The notes under the pieces are model-generated. The model was not told the DNA's origin. It saw only the letters and a list, made by a program, of their open reading frames with translations, and ran no database searches. From Botrytis cinerea B05.10 (taxonomy: Eukaryota > Ascomycota > Leotiomycetes > Helotiales > Sclerotiniaceae): 64,000 nucleotides of DNA. Shown piece by piece: positions 48,930-62,400 of the stretch; the stretch's first letter is position 1; the number at the start of each line of letters is the position of its first letter. The translations under genes were made by a program, and so were the position numbers. The DNA is taken from assembly GCF_000143535.2 (NCBI RefSeq), contig NC_037311.1:2666001-2730000 (forward strand), in the 5' to 3' direction.

Positions 48930-49225
48930 ATGGAAAAAAATCCATATAGTATAGAAACGGAACGTCTCCAGCTTTTGCGTTACACTAGAGACCAAGATAC
49001 AAGCCTTGCTATGTCGCATGACAAGCTCAGTAAGTAGATTTCGGAAAAGGATCCTTATTGGCTTCATTACTTGAATTTTTCTTGTCAGACGCAATGAAGT
49101 GGAGTGATAAATGTGGAGAGACTTTGAAGAGTGCAATGAAAGGAAGGATCAATACGAAGGATGATGTGAGTGCTGACAGTGACTTGTGCGATACTTCGAA
49201 GCTACTGTACAGTAACGTGAGATGA
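48930..49225 (+). CDS. Possible small or truncated GNAT-like protein
   Basis: An ATG at 48930 opens MEKNPYSIETERLQLLRYTR, whose IETERL.L..YT pattern is how RimJ-type GNAT acetyltransferases begin. A strong 5' splice site (gtaagt at 49030) and cttgtcag at 49081-49088 would remove a 59-nt intron and the TAG inside it. The result is 78 aa ending at 49223-49225. The rest of the GNAT fold, including the acetyl-CoA loop, is absent, so this is either a truncated relic or a chance resemblance. It is divergent from the Thr-rich secreted protein gene. Confidence 0.32.
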
Positions 49226-50918
49226 CTAGGTATCTCCGACCATCTCTGACTACCTTTGATCTGGACGCAGATAAATGCCACAATATTCTCATTTGCAGCT
49301 GTTCTATTCTCAGTATCGATACTGGGGTAAGGGGGTAAGTATACCGTGTGTCTTGGTCATTTTGACACCAACAAGGCTCTAAATGGCAGTTTCGACTCCG
49401 ACACAACGACGCTATAGCTCAGCAGTCTTTGCAATCTTCAGCGCCCATAAGAACACGTGCCGCTCAGCGAATATTGTGTTCAATACTGGGCTCCAAAACT
49501 TTGTTTCTCTTAGAGTATCTCGGATGTCGTGGCACAAACAAGATCGGAGTAAGAAAAACCCCTGGGGGTTCGAGAAACAAACCCCAGTGAAAAAGAAGCA
49601 CGGCAGGGTAAACACGTGCGACAGAAGCCTGAAGGCTAAGCCAATAATTAAACGAGCCGCTGTTGTGGCTCACTGACTTTGAGTCAAGGATGGGCTGCAG
49701 ATTTTTACAAAACAGCTGCATAATATTGTTTTGTCAATTTTTATTACCAAATCAAAGATTTATTTGACTCTTTTAACGCTTTCTGGCGATTCAGGTGATT
49801 TAGTTTCATTTCGTATAATTGTTTTCCGTCGGATCCTTCCGGAGGATGAATTGAGTATGATTTGGCGTTAAGAAGTTCGTAAGTGGCAGACAACACAGGC
49901 CTGATTGAAGCTCAGTTACAGGTGCCCAGACGCTAAATACACACTAATATACCTGTAAACTAGTCGATTTTCAATCTTTGCAAGGGCTTTCTGCAAGCCT
50001 GAGTAAGCAAACTACGTAGCTACGGAATTTTAACTCGCAACATCTTCTATAAACCATCGATATTGAGTTCTACGGCAGAAAATAAATCCTAGGCGCATCA
50101 ACCCGCCAAAGATCAACGCAGCGAAAGTCAAGCGAGCTAGTCATCTATCCCATGAGAAAGGATCCCACCTGAACATTTCAGCCTCGCATACATGAAATTC
50201 AGCCTCGGCATAAGTTCGTGATATTGAAAGTCCTCCTAAGGATATCCGCGGGAACAGAAAGCATACGTATGCCAATATTCGTGTGTGATGCAACTGTTGC
50301 TATTGTTATCATCTTTTCCCGTAGAATCTCGGATGTGGAAGATTGAGCGAATCTTGGCATGCCACCAAAGCGACTACAGTACTGTCCGAGGGCTGACAGC
50401 ATATGTACCATGCTGCCGTGCCTGATTTTTTTTTCATAACAATATCACAAACCATGCACTAAGTCTTATCATTCTACTTCTTGAGTATCGGTATCGTGTA
50501 AAGTGGTGTACACTTTTGAAGCGATCCCGATCCGGAATCTTGACTTTAGTCAAAAAATCAGATAATTGGACATAAAATGTTTTCAGCTGAAGTCATAGTA
50601 ATAATTGGTCATTGAATGTTCCATCCCGAGATGCATGTAAGCTAAGAAGTTTTTGATTTACAATGTCATATGATAGCGCGTGTGGTTACATTGCGATGGC
50701 TGCTTCTCTTGCTTGCCAGTCGAGCCTCATCTCATGTCAGAGACGGCACCACGATCTCGTGTGCATTGACATGGGAATCCAGAAAAAGCATCTTAATGCT
50801 AGCCAGAAAATCCCAGGTGTTGATCTGACAAGATAAATACATCAAGTCTCACTTGACTGTGCAGATATTACTCTCTTCAGATCAATTCTCTCAAGTTTCT
50901 TTCTCTAACTTGCTCAAA
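49226..50918. promoter_or_regulatory. Long upstream region of the laccase gene
   Basis: No gene is recognisable; frames at 49383-49676 and 50199-50411 lack motifs. The sequence just before 50919 is pyrimidine-rich (CTCTTCAG, TTCTCTCAAG), as usual before fungal start codons. Confidence 0.45.
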
Positions 50919-53025
50919 ATGAAGTTGTTCAATATTCTACTTTTATCTTCCGCTGCCATTGGAGCAATACTACCAGCTCAAATCAATGAGCGTGACGTTC
51001 TGGTCAAGCGACAAACAGTCTCCAGTAGCAAGACAAGCACTTCGTCAAAAGCGTCTAGCACTTCATCAAAAGCATCATCTAGTACATCCAAGTCCTCAAG
51101 CTCGTCAACCGTGAAGTCGTCATCAGTTGGCTCGTCATCTTCGAAGGCTTCAACAATTACTTCAGGCACATCAACTTCTGCGGGCACCACGACAACTTTG
51201 AGCTCAAGTTCCACCTCCGCTCTCTCTAGTTTGGTCGCTGATCCTGCTTGTACAAATTCGCCCTTTACCAGAGCCTGTTGGGGCAATGGCTTCAGTATTG
51301 CAACTGATTTCGATACTAAGAATCCCAACACTGGTGTCACCAGAAAATATAATTGGGAAGTGACCAACACGACTTGCGCTCCCGATGGAGTTACTCGCCA
51401 AGATTGCATGCTAGTCAATGGCCAATATCCTGGACCAACCCTATATGCTGACGTAAGACTTGTGTTATTCCTCTCATATGATGTGCAAATTGCTAACATA
51501 AATTTAGTGGGGTGATATGATCCAAGTTACATTGAAGAATTCCATGCCAGATAACGGTACTGGTATTCACTGGCACGGACTTCGTCAGTACCATACATGT
51601 ACCGAAGATGGGGTACCAGGAATTACAGAATGTCCCCTTGCCCCTGGTGATACCAAGACATACACTTTCCAAGCGACCCAGTTCGGCACGAGCTGGTATC
51701 ACAGTCATTACTCTTCTCAATACGGTGAAGGAATGCTCGGTGGAATCGTTATTAATGGACCGGCAACTTCTAATTACGATGTTGATCTTGGAGTCTACAC
51801 CATCTCAGATTGGTATTATACTCCAGTGTTTGCACTTGGTGAAAGAATAGCCCATTCTCAAGCTGGACCGCCATCAGGTGACAATGGACTTATCAACGGC
51901 AGTATGGTTGCTCCTGCCGGTCAAACTGGTGGAAAATATACAACAAACACCATAACTGCAGGTAAAAAGTACCGTCTCCGTCTCATCAACACTTCAGTCG
52001 ACAATCACTTCATGGTATCATTGGATAATCATGCTTTTACCGTCATTACAAGTGATTTTGTTCCCATTGTTCCATACACTGCAAACTGGATTTTTATCGG
52101 TATTGGCCAAAGATATGATGTTATAATCACTGCCAATCAAACTGTCGGAAGCTACTGGTTCCGTGCTGAAGTTCAAAATGGATGTGGTACCAACAACAAT
52201 AATGGAAATATCAAGAGCATTTTCACCTATTCAGGGGCAGCAAGCACCACTCCATCATCTTCCGCTACTCCATATACTGGAAGATGCACTGATGAAACAG
52301 GAATCATTCCTTTCTGGGATAGCTTTGTGCCAAGTGGCCCCCTCAGTGGAAATGTTGAACAACTCAACGTCGCCATCAATATCGGTGTTGATGCCAGCGG
52401 ACCAATCGTCACATGGGGGATAAACCTCAGTGCCATTGATGTCGACTGGAAGAAACCTATCCTGCAATACGTCCTCGATGGCAATAATTCCTGGCCTGCT
52501 TCAGAGAATCTCATTGAATTGCCCAATGCCGCTCAATGGTATTATTGGGTCATTCAAGAAGTACCTGGAAACGTCAACGGAAACCCAGTTTCTATAAATG
52601 TCCCACATCCAATGCATTTACATGGTCATGATTTTTTCCTCTTAGGTACGGGGGTCGGAACTTACAACAACACGATCAACGGACCAAGCCTTGATTATGA
52701 CAACCCAACTAGAAGAGATGTTGCCATGCTGCCTGCTGGAGGATGGATGGTTCTAGCGTTTCAAACTGACAACCCCGGTGCTTGGTTGATGCATTGCCAT
52801 ATTGTAAGTATTTTCTTCCCCATAGAATATTTCTCAGAATGCTCATGCTAACACACAAAACAGGCATGGCATGTAAGCGAAGGTCTCGCGGTACAATTCC
52901 TGGAAACTAAAGATCAGATCAACGCTGTAAATCCGATCTCGCCATCATTGACAAATACCTGCAATAAATGGAATGCATGGTATCCGTCTCAAGCTCCTTA
53001 TATCAAGACCGACTCTGGTCTTTAA
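50919..53025 (+). CDS. Ascomycete laccase with Ser-rich N-terminal extension
   Basis: Exons 50919-51452, 51508-52803 and 52864-53025, 663 aa; introns of 55 and 60 nt. After a signal peptide (MKLFNILLLSSAAIGAI) there is a Lys-Arg (VKRQ) maturation site, then about 70 residues almost entirely Ser/Thr/Lys, then the three-cupredoxin laccase body. Copper motifs are all present: HWHG (His199, His201), WYHSH (His243, His245), HPMHLHGHD (from His545) and HCHIAWH (Cys608) with Leu at the axial position. The protein ends in DSGL, the C-terminal plug found in ascomycete laccases and normally left after processing. It is a secreted multicopper oxidase acting on phenols with reduction of oxygen to water. 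The Ser-rich block makes it longer than the usual 570-620 residues. The start was fixed by the signal peptide; 22 upstream codons in frame lack an ATG. Confidence 0.96.
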
Positions 53026-54448
53026 GCCTGAGCTTTCACGGATCTTATGGGGCGCAATCTTTCAACTTTGATTACATGTTTGATTCTTTGAGATGGCCGG
53101 ACCTTTGCCAGTGATCGGCCTTCTTATGTTCGCTTGTAGTAGTATATAAGTAACAAATTAGGGAAAGGGTGTTTTTTGGTTTTTTCAGCAAGGCAACAAA
53201 TCTTGTTTTGGACAGTTGCTTTGTGTTGTCTATGGTAGATTTACAATTTGAAATCGAAATTTCTCCGCCTCCTTTTTTTTTATTTGAGTATCAATTGATG
53301 ATCGTCGATCAATGATTTGCATGGATAATATAACCGAGGTGATAACTAGGGCGACATCATCGTCAAATACTGTATTTTCTCAGCAGCAAATTGCTTGTAT
53401 TCCTTCGATCATTGTTGGGACAGCTTGTGCTCAATCAATTACATGTCAAGGGAGATTCTTGAGGGCGACAGAATATAACATGATATCAGATAATGACTGT
53501 AAATACGTATCACTGAACTTTATCATCTGCAACAAATCCTCCGAGAAACACTAAGCGAGCAATGAAGGAGCGTTAAACTATTGACATGAAGTCAAACTAT
53601 TAATAGGATAAAAAAAAGCTTATCATCTCAAACTCATTACATTCAACTGCTCGTGCTTTCACGACGACTTCTTCCCCAGTTCTAATCCAGTAGGCACCGA
53701 GACCAAGAGTCCCCGGATATTAAAAAGGCCGGGTATAAATGTTCAAAGTCTGGACCTATCAATCAAGAACATGAAGCAACAAATTACTTGTGTAACAGTG
53801 CCACATAACAGAAGGCCACTAGAGCGCTTATCGCAGCGCTCCATATGATTTGTCAACGCTCTGTTGTGGTCAAAAATTAAAGTACGTACATTGCTACGCG
53901 ACCGTGAAGCGAGCTGGTGGGATTTTAAGCGCCGAGGCTATCTACTCGTGGCGTCCGATGGGACATCGAGATTGACTTTCGCAAAAGATATGGGCGATTG
54001 ATAGATCGCATCAGAATTAACCATAGACTGGTAGATTATATAAATCCACAGTCTTTTTGGCATTTGTTCACAAATAGTACAACCACCTCGGTGTCAAAAT
54101 ACATCTATCAAAAGTCATGCCTTCATATAAGATACGGTTTGATAGTAGCCTAGCAACAACACAAAAAGTCTTGAACGGGGATTATCGGGCCAAAATCTGG
54201 TGTAACATATATTTGTACATTGGGTCAACTAATGTTCGGCGAATCCGTCCCAGCATCTTGGACTGTACTGGCCGGTGTGAACCTAACTACTAACGCTGTG
54301 TCGAAACTTATAAATGTTTGTGTCATTGCTGAGGAATACGATGACGAACAACAACGAATAATTGAATTCCCCCTCTTCATTATTTTGAATTTTAATCCTG
54401 TGCATATAATTTCTTTTCTTCCTTTACGCCGCTATAGACTCAGCAAAC
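53026..54448. other. Intergenic, no gene seen
   Basis: This spans the 3' end of the laccase transcript and the upstream region of the next gene. The 80- and 83-codon frames here (53312-53554, 54220-54471) show no domain or conserved motif. Confidence 0.45.
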
Positions 54449-55135
54449 ATGTCACGAGCACACAAGCGTAGCGCCTCCATAGATTCAACAATCATCCCAC
54501 GAATACACAAGCCTAGCACCGCTCTAGTCGAAAAAATTTCTTACGAAGACCATGATTCATTTCTGCTTCCCATCTATACTTATTTCGCAGAATACAAAGA
54601 TCATCGAGACAAACTTCGCATGAGACAAATTTATTGGATTCCAACGATTCGTGGTGAGTCGCAAGGCAATGGAGTAGTATTTCTAAGCATGAAATACAAA
54701 GAAATGGCCGATGGAAAGCCGTTTCCCAAACCAAAGGAAGGGTTGAGACCAATGTTTCATATCCAGTCAAGAAATCGAGGACGACTTTTCGAGTTGATAG
54801 AGAAACTATATGATGGCAAAAGCGACGGGAACGAAAATGATGAAGACCATCAGGTGGGTTCTTTAGGTTTCCGTGAGACGGCGAGAGAAAGAGATGGAAC
54901 TAACACTTTTTAGGTCAGAACAAATCATTTGGCTTTTCTTGATCTTCTGAAGGAACACAATGTAATCAAGGATAGTTATGAAACCTCAAAAACTTACTTT
55001 CAGAAAGAATTTGAAAAAGAGTGTAAAAATATGCGCGAGACAGTGAGGAATATCAAAGCCGCACAGCCAAAAGCTATCAGTCCGAATCAGAAAAAAGAGA
55101 GGAAACCACACCTTGTGCCCCGTGGTAAACTTTAG
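54449..55135 (+). CDS. Hypothetical protein, lysine-rich
   Basis: Exons 54449-54853 and 54914-55135, 208 aa. The 60-nt intron (gtgggt...ttttag) joins NDEDHQ to VRTNHLAFLDLLKEHN and keeps frame. The protein starts MSRAHKRSASIDSTIIPRIH, has a compact middle (DHDSFLLPIYTYFAEY, MRQIYWIPTIRG), an acidic Asp/Asn/Glu patch before the intron, and a helical, Lys-rich C-terminus (SKTYFQKEFEKECKNMRE). No signal peptide, membrane segment or known domain is visible. Codon usage and splice structure look genuine, but I recognise no family; it may be lineage-restricted. Confidence 0.62.
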
Positions 55136-56499
55136 GAGAGATGTGATAGTGTGTGAAGAAGACAAAACCCCTTGATTTAGAGGATGTTATATGATAGGAC
55201 GACCCGGGTAGGAAACAAAGTGCTGAAACGTGGGAAGCACAAGTTCAGAGAAATGCTTGTGATCGTGTTTCCACTAGCTGCTTCAAGTGGATATTGTGAG
55301 AGAGCACCCAAATAGTTTTCAGAGAGGTGGAAGGGTAAAGGATGTTGAGGCGGCAGTGGGTACCTATTAGTCTGATAGCAGGATCTATGTTAGTAAAAGA
55401 TTTGGCACTAGAATTAGCTCAAAAGGCTCGCGATCGTGGAGGAAAAAAGCCTTGAAATACTGTGAAGCATATATAATTGATGCATCCACGGGTATACCCT
55501 TGTTCATTGAGGCAATGGCAATGAAATTAAATATTGGCAGACCATCATAAGTGATGCAACTTACACCACAGAGACACGGAGACAAAGGCATGATGTTATT
55601 TCATTGAGGTTTGAGGTTTACTGTGGTGACTTGCCGCAATCTTACGGGTGCAGTAGAAAAAAAAACATATCAAGATACAAAGATGTTTGCGGGAACACGA
55701 AGAGATCTGAGCAGCTTGACATATATGTTACATAGACGCGTATTCCCTAAACCTCTCCGGCAATTCATATCGTAAGAAGTATTCTGCAATCACTAATCAC
55801 ATTGTTGATAGACTCCTTGATATACCTATTGCTGAGAGAGCTGAAACTAAGAGTACGAAACGGTCCGATCCCGAAACAGAAATGTTCACTTGATTTGGAC
55901 GATGCTAATAGACTCGGCACCAATATAAGCAATGTATCATGAGCAATAACCTAGCTTACAGATGGTGCATCCGTGAATACAGGAACATTCCGGTTGTGGA
56001 TGCTCGACCAGTAATCGTACGAGGTAGAGGAGAAAATCCCGAGTAAACCAGCTTATCGAGAGTGTTTTTGAAATCAAATACTGTAATCAAGCTGTCGTTG
56101 TTGCCTCCCTATACTGTAGTATTTACAGTAGCTGCGATTCCATGGGCAAGAAAAGACCGAATATAAGATTTCGGCCCATCGGTGAGCGATGATGTGAATT
56201 GATGCTGTAGACTACCTCGCTCGAGACTACTCGTACCAATCTCAAGATTGCGGGGAGTTTGTGCGGCAGCCTCGTGTGGTCCGTGCACTGACCGACCTCG
56301 ACCTTCATTATATTCCAGCCTTGTTCTTGTTCGCGCCTTCTACATTCACGACGCGTTTCCTAGAAAGTACTCAAAGGATGAGGGAGAGGCAGATATTGTA
56401 GAAAACTCCGAGATACATAAAGGTAGAGTGCGACGAACAAACTTGGGAAAATAATGGCAGATTGTATGCGTTCATGATTCTTTACAATATTTCCAAAAT
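55136..56499. promoter_or_regulatory. Upstream region of APC1
   Basis: No gene is seen. ACGCGT occurs at 55736-55741 and 56351-56356, the latter 144 bp before the APC1 start codon. The 68-codon frame at 56248-56454 is probably within the 5' leader. Confidence 0.45.
56351..56356. promoter_or_regulatory. MCB-like ACGCGT box upstream of APC1
   Basis: This is the same palindromic hexamer seen before POL2, located 144 bp upstream of the APC1 ATG. A cell-cycle role through an MBF-like factor is possible but unproven. Confidence 0.35.
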
Positions 56500-59400
56500 A
56501 TGGCCTCGGTCAATTCTCTAGGTCTACATCAACCTACAGGACTTCAATATGCTATTAAAGAAGGATACCTGACTGCAGACGCATCTAGTAGTTCCTACGA
56601 CTGGTATAATGTTTGCGACGACGGGACAGGATCAGAAGTCGACGACGAACTATTAGTTACGCCAAGATGTGTAATTTGGTCTCGGGGAGGGGTTTTTCGA
56701 AAAAGCTACAATTTTGATCTCGAGAAAGAACCAATTACGCAGGCATTGTTGACCTCGTTCCCCAGCGTGGGACCATTGCCATCCAAGAATGGAGCACCAA
56801 AGACACAACAGAAGGGCTCGAATACAACAGAAAAGGCAATTGTAGTGTTCTTGAAGACGCAGGCGCATGTTTACTTTCTCTCCGGAACTAGCCATGTCAT
56901 ACATTTGCCATTTGAAGTCGAGTCTGCCACTGCAGCCCCTATCGGCCTCATTATACAGCGAAAGCTTCGTTCAGAAACTAATGTTGCAGCATCTATAAAG
57001 TTTCCACGAGTGCCACCCAACTCCTTTGTCTCGTCTCAGCCCCAACCATGGTCTGCGACAAGTTCAATCCAGTCCACCTTTTCCACTGCGGACCTGGGTG
57101 CTCCAATGCAGATGCCAACTCAAATGTCTACTTTGGGAGATTTATGGGAACCTCCTTCTATTCAAAGTGATGCAAACTGGCCACGATTATTCTCCTTGTC
57201 CGATCCACTGTCAGAAATGGGTTTAGTCGTTGCTCAGCCAGGCTTGTCTGATGGCCGAGTAAAACGTAGGAGTTCTGGTAAAATATCCACATTGGACCCT
57301 TCGGAAGAGATTCTTCATGTATCTCGACCGAACGAATTTTCTGCCAAGGACTCGGAAAACCCGCTTGTACTAGCCATCACCCTGAATCGCGAGACTAGTA
57401 TGTATACTGTGTGGAAGCTGACTTATGTTGGGCAAGAAACAATACCAAATGGCAAATCTCGAGTTCCGAGTGGTGCAGCGTCCCGTCGACGAAGCTCATT
57501 CATGCCGGGTGGAACAGGAGCTACAACGCCCATAGGAAATAGTCAGCAGACTATGCGAGAAAGCTTTGGTGGGGTCACCCCTGGATTCAAGAAAACTCCT
57601 GCATGGTCTGAAGATGTGAAAAAAGACAAAAAAATCGATTTTGCATCTACACTTGATCCCGATTATGAAGGTGGCATTATTCCCAGGAGAAGTTCCCGAC
57701 GTGTAAGCTCAATGCTAGCAAGAGCAGATCTATCGGCATCACACGAACGAAATGCTTTCTCTGAACTAGCAACTGGTCACAATGCAGGTCGACTTCGCGA
57801 TTCTTTGGGAAGCCAGCATACCAGAACGAGCATTGGGCTAAGTGGGCAGACCTTCTCTCAGCCCAGTCAATTGAACCAGAGCGTCAATAGTTTCCTTGAA
57901 GCACCAGTTGACGAACTTCTGGACCAACTTCGTTCTGGGGGTGATTTTGGCGGCTTCAACGATATGGGCCTTGATGATGACGAATTTGACGCTCTTAGAC
58001 AGGAAATCATCCTTACCAAAGTTTGTAGTGTCTCCGCCGAGCATAGTAACCTTCGCTTTTCGAGTCAACATATACCGGCAAAGAGCCAATGTAAGATCTT
58101 CATACTACCTGCACCACCATCTGCGGCAGATGATCAACAGGGAAATTCAATAGTCATATGTATCTTGGATTCAGACGAAAAAAAGCTTCTGGTAATGACT
58201 CTTAATACAAAAGTTCATAGAAGAGCCAACTATAACGACAATGACGTGTCTCCAAATTCAGAGAAGGAAATGACATTAGTCAACTTGAAGGAAGTTATGA
58301 GAGCTCCAGGTGTCATCGATGCTTGCAAATTTGATGACGGCGATATATCTCGGATTCTGGTTTTGACCGAAACAGATGACGGATTTGGAGAATTAAGTTT
58401 ACAAGCCCCATGGAGTATTCTCATGAAGGTAACTCTGCCTGCAAATTTCGTCATACATAACATTCGAAACTTGAGTCATGACCAGCATCCCCGTGAAAAG
58501 AGGGAGGGAAGCTTCAAGAGAGTTCTGAGTCAAGGTCCTCGTGCTTTAAAGGGTCTGCGTAACCCCCAACCTCGAGGCCTAGTCGATTTGGTAGATGATG
58601 AAGGCAAAATGCATCAGCTGCAAATACTCATGCAGCCACGCAATCCTTACGTAGCTAAAATTCTTGAGGTGTGCACTAAAGTTTTACCAGGTGCAAGTGG
58701 AGGCGAAGGGATGCTTGTTACATGGTGGAATGCTATGAGGTGGCTAGAGCTCGAATCTGTTGAAACTGCAGATGCAGAATGGACGTCTCTACTCATTGTT
58801 CTATTCTCAATGGTTATCAGTTTTAGTGTAGCCAAACAACCTCAGAAGAAGGTTCATGCGACAAGGAAATCACGCACAGCATTATTACGATCTAGCAGTG
58901 GTGGACAAGTGGACGTGAGTTGCTATGAGACTATGCTTAGTCAATTGGCTCCTTTTGGAAATCCTATGCCGCCTTGGCTTAACAGTGGTGGATGGAAGTG
59001 GCTCCTGGATGAACAGGAGCCCGGAGTCTCTTCTTCCTCTGAAACGGACGGCCTTCTATTGACAGCTAAGGATAAGGAGAGCTTTATCAAAAAGCATGTG
59101 ACTCTTGCACAAACATTCTTTTATTCAAAATTGGGCCAGGAAGCGGTTACAGGCTATCTACCGACGGCAACGAACAAATCTCTTGAGCTTCGTCATGCTG
59201 CCCTGATTGATATTCTCACCGCTCTACACTTATTACGCGAGGAGAGAAAACTTAATACAATGGCAGCCGATTCTTTTAGTACTGGCGTATCTACACTGAC
59301 GCCAGTACTAACTCAAATTGTGCGATGGCTTAAATGGCAAAGCTGGATAGATTTTTATGAGACTGAGGAAGCCTCTTTGATAGATGCGCCTTATGATATT

Positions 59401-62400
59401 GGTAAGCTTCTATACCCTGGATGTGAAGATCGGAAACCGCTCACCATTCTCGTAGATCTCGTACTCGCAAGTCAAATTGCTGAGCCGTCCGACTGTCCAT
59501 CAATTTACGCATGGATTCAGGATTGTTTTCTTGGTCGAAGGTTGATGCCATTCTTAACACTTCAAGATATAGTGACATCCAGATCTGCCATTCCTACCAG
59601 GGGTATCAGAGATCTTGAGCGATGGCGTAGCTCAACACCAAGAACTCTGCAACTTGCTCAATTTTTTTCGTGTATGCAGGATGGATGGTCTCCTGTACAA
59701 CTTGTAGAAGCACTATCTGCTTCTGGAGTAGATAGCCTTTTTCTTGAGACTTTGCCAGAGGCTATACTTGCCCCTCTTCAAGAAGCAATCGTCGAATGTC
59801 AAAGTGAACCTCCAACAACATGGAGTCGAGAACTGCTTGCACTGGTTGGCCGTGAAGATGTTACTATGCTGTTAACACCCGGCCGTTCGGCTCGAAACTT
59901 TCAGCCATCTCTATTAGTGAGTCAAGAGTTCTTTGACATCAACAAAAGCTAACATCTATAGCCACCCTCACATGAATCAAGTCTAGACGTTCATGCTATC
60001 TGCGCATCTACAACGGAAATTGAAACTACTGGAGCGTTCGATGGATCTGCCGAAGTAGATCGTCAAGCTATTACTCGTGCCATCTTCAAAGATGACAGAA
60101 GAGTTAATGAAGCATCTAATATCCTGAACACTTTCCGATCTACAATCGCTCGCGTTAAATCTTCACCTGATTGGACGGAATCAGAATTGCTAGAAGCTCA
60201 AAAAGAGCACGCTCAAATGCTGGCTTATCGCACTTTAGCCATACCATCTGGAAAAGGATTACTATATTACAGTGCTCGCATTCCTCTCCTAACTCAAAGA
60301 TTTGCTATTGGGGGGTTCAATCTAAGCTGTGTCATGAAGCCAAACAACAATACCATAGGTGTTGATAAGAACGCATTCACCGAAGAAAAGGTCTGTTGGG
60401 CATTTTTCCACGCAGGTGTATCTGCTGGTCTTAGCATTTCTCGAGATGCAAAAGGTATTGATACTTCATGGATTCTTTACAATAAGCCACAACAAGATCT
60501 AAGCAACCGGCATGCCGGGTTCTTACTAGCACTTGGTCTCAATGGCCATCTTAAATCGGTAGCAAAATGGGTTGCTTTCAGATACTTGACACCAAAACAT
60601 ACGATGACATCGATTGGATTACTTTTAGGATTGGCGGCATCCTATATAGGGACTATGGATTCATTAATCACACGGCTACTCTCAGTCCACGTGACAAGAA
60701 TGCTCCCACCTGGAGCAGCCGAGTTGAACCTTTCTCCACTTACACAGACTACTGGTATTATGGGCATTGGTTTGTTATATTGTAACACCCAACATCGTCG
60801 GATGAGTGAGATTATGGTATCTGAGATGGAGCACATTGATCAAGAAGTTGATGAGGAGCCTTTGAGAAACGAAGGTTACCGACTTGCGGCAGGGTTTGCC
60901 CTTGGATTTATCAATCTCGGCAAGGGCTCTGATTTGAAAGGCCTTCACGATATGCGGCTTACAGAGAGACTCATTGCATTGGCTGCCGGAAGCAAGAAAG
61001 TTGACCTCGTACACATCTTGGACAAGTCCACGGCTGCGGCAATCATCTCTGTTGCCCTTATTTATATGAAATCGGAGAATCAGGTATTGGCTCGCAAGGT
61101 AGATGTACCAGATTCTGTTCTCCAATTCGATTACGTTCGACCGGACGCTTTCCTACTTCGAACGCTTGCACGACACTTAATAATGTGGAGTAATATAGAG
61201 CCTTCACACAAATGGATCAAAAAGAGCTTACCTACTCCTTACAAGAGTCGAAGTTCGTTACAATGGATCAGAACCTTGACATCAGCAGACCTTCCATTTT
61301 ACGATATACTAACTGGACTCTGTTTCAGTATCGCTTTGCGGTTTGCCGGTTCTGCCAATTTAACCGCGAGAGACATATTGCTACATTATCTGGACGAATT
61401 TAGGCGAATATGTCAAATAGAAGCAGACTCATTTGATAAGAAGTTGGCAAGAAACACTGTTCGTAATTGTCAAGATTTGGTGGCCCTTGGCGTTGCTACT
61501 GTCATGGCTGGCACCGGAGACATTGCTGTTTTTCGTAGACTTCGTTCAATGCACGGTCGTGATGATAGTGAGACGCCATATGGCAGTCATCTTGCAGCTC
61601 ATCTTGCCATTGGTGCGTTATTCTTGGGTGGTGGTACTTTCACTTTCGGAACTTCAGATAAAGCAATTGCTGCATTGCTTGTGGCATTCTATCCGATATT
61701 TCCATCAACTGTTCAGGATAATAAATCTCACTTGCAGGCTTTCCGTCACTTCTGGGTCCTAGCCGCGGAGCCTAGATGTCTCATTACAAGAGATATTGAT
61801 ACTGATCAACCTGTTCCAGTACCTCTTCAAATTACACTTCGTGATGGGAAAGAAGAGGAACGGCACACACCTTGTCTTATCCCTGAAATCAACCAAATCA
61901 AAACGGTCCGAACATGCAGCCCTGAATACTGGAATGTTGTTCTGGATCTGGAGAGCAATAAAGCCCATGTGGAAGCATTTAAATCAACTCAGATTCTATA
62001 CGTTCGAAAACGCCCAGCTCATGACGCTAGCACCAACGCATTTAAAGCTACTCTTCAAGCCTTAGATGAAGCTGATCAGACAGTCAATCAATCTCTTCAA
62101 TGGATTTTTGAACTTCCTGCTTTCTCGACCCTCACTAAAGCGGAGAAAGCATTGGTGCTACCGCCCGATCATGGTGGACCAAGGGATATTCATGCAGGCA
62201 CAGAACAAACGTCTGTGGATTCTAGATTGATTCTTGAACATGCGACATTAGATAGCGGGAATAAAGATAGATTGTTGGGATTGAGGTTGTTGTTTGAGTG
62301 GGCTGATAAAGCTATGGAGGAAGGAAGGGAGATGAGGTGGATTAGAAAAGAGGTGGTGCAGAGGTTGAGAGCAAGGGTTTGGGTTGGTGAGATGGAGTAG
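56500..62400 (+). CDS. apc1: Anaphase-promoting complex subunit 1
   Basis: Exons 56500-59916 and 59962-62400, 1951 aa. The 45-nt intron (gtgagt...atag) joins QPSLL to PPSHESSLDVHA in frame. The N-terminal half is the WD40-like/middle part (CVIWSRGGVFRKSYN, VYFLSGTSHVIHLPFEV, then a Ser-rich disordered insert). The C-terminal half holds the proteasome/cyclosome-type repeats: HAGFLLALGLNGHLKSVAKW, TSIGLLLGLAASYIGTMDS, TGIMGIGLLYCNTQHRRMSE and LAAGFALGFINLGKGSDL. APC1 (BimE in Aspergillus nidulans) is the largest scaffold of the APC/C ubiquitin ligase that triggers anaphase. Length fits the family (about 1.9-2.1 thousand residues). The ATG used gives MASVNSLGLHQPTG. No break was found. Confidence 0.95.

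Noticed and set aside
49383..49676. 97-codon plus-strand frame as a possible small gene
   Set aside because: Basic, motif-free, overlapped by equally open frames on the other strand, and without splice or promoter support.
56248..56454. 68-codon frame before APC1 as a separate gene
   Set aside because: No family resemblance; position just upstream of APC1 suits a 5' leader.
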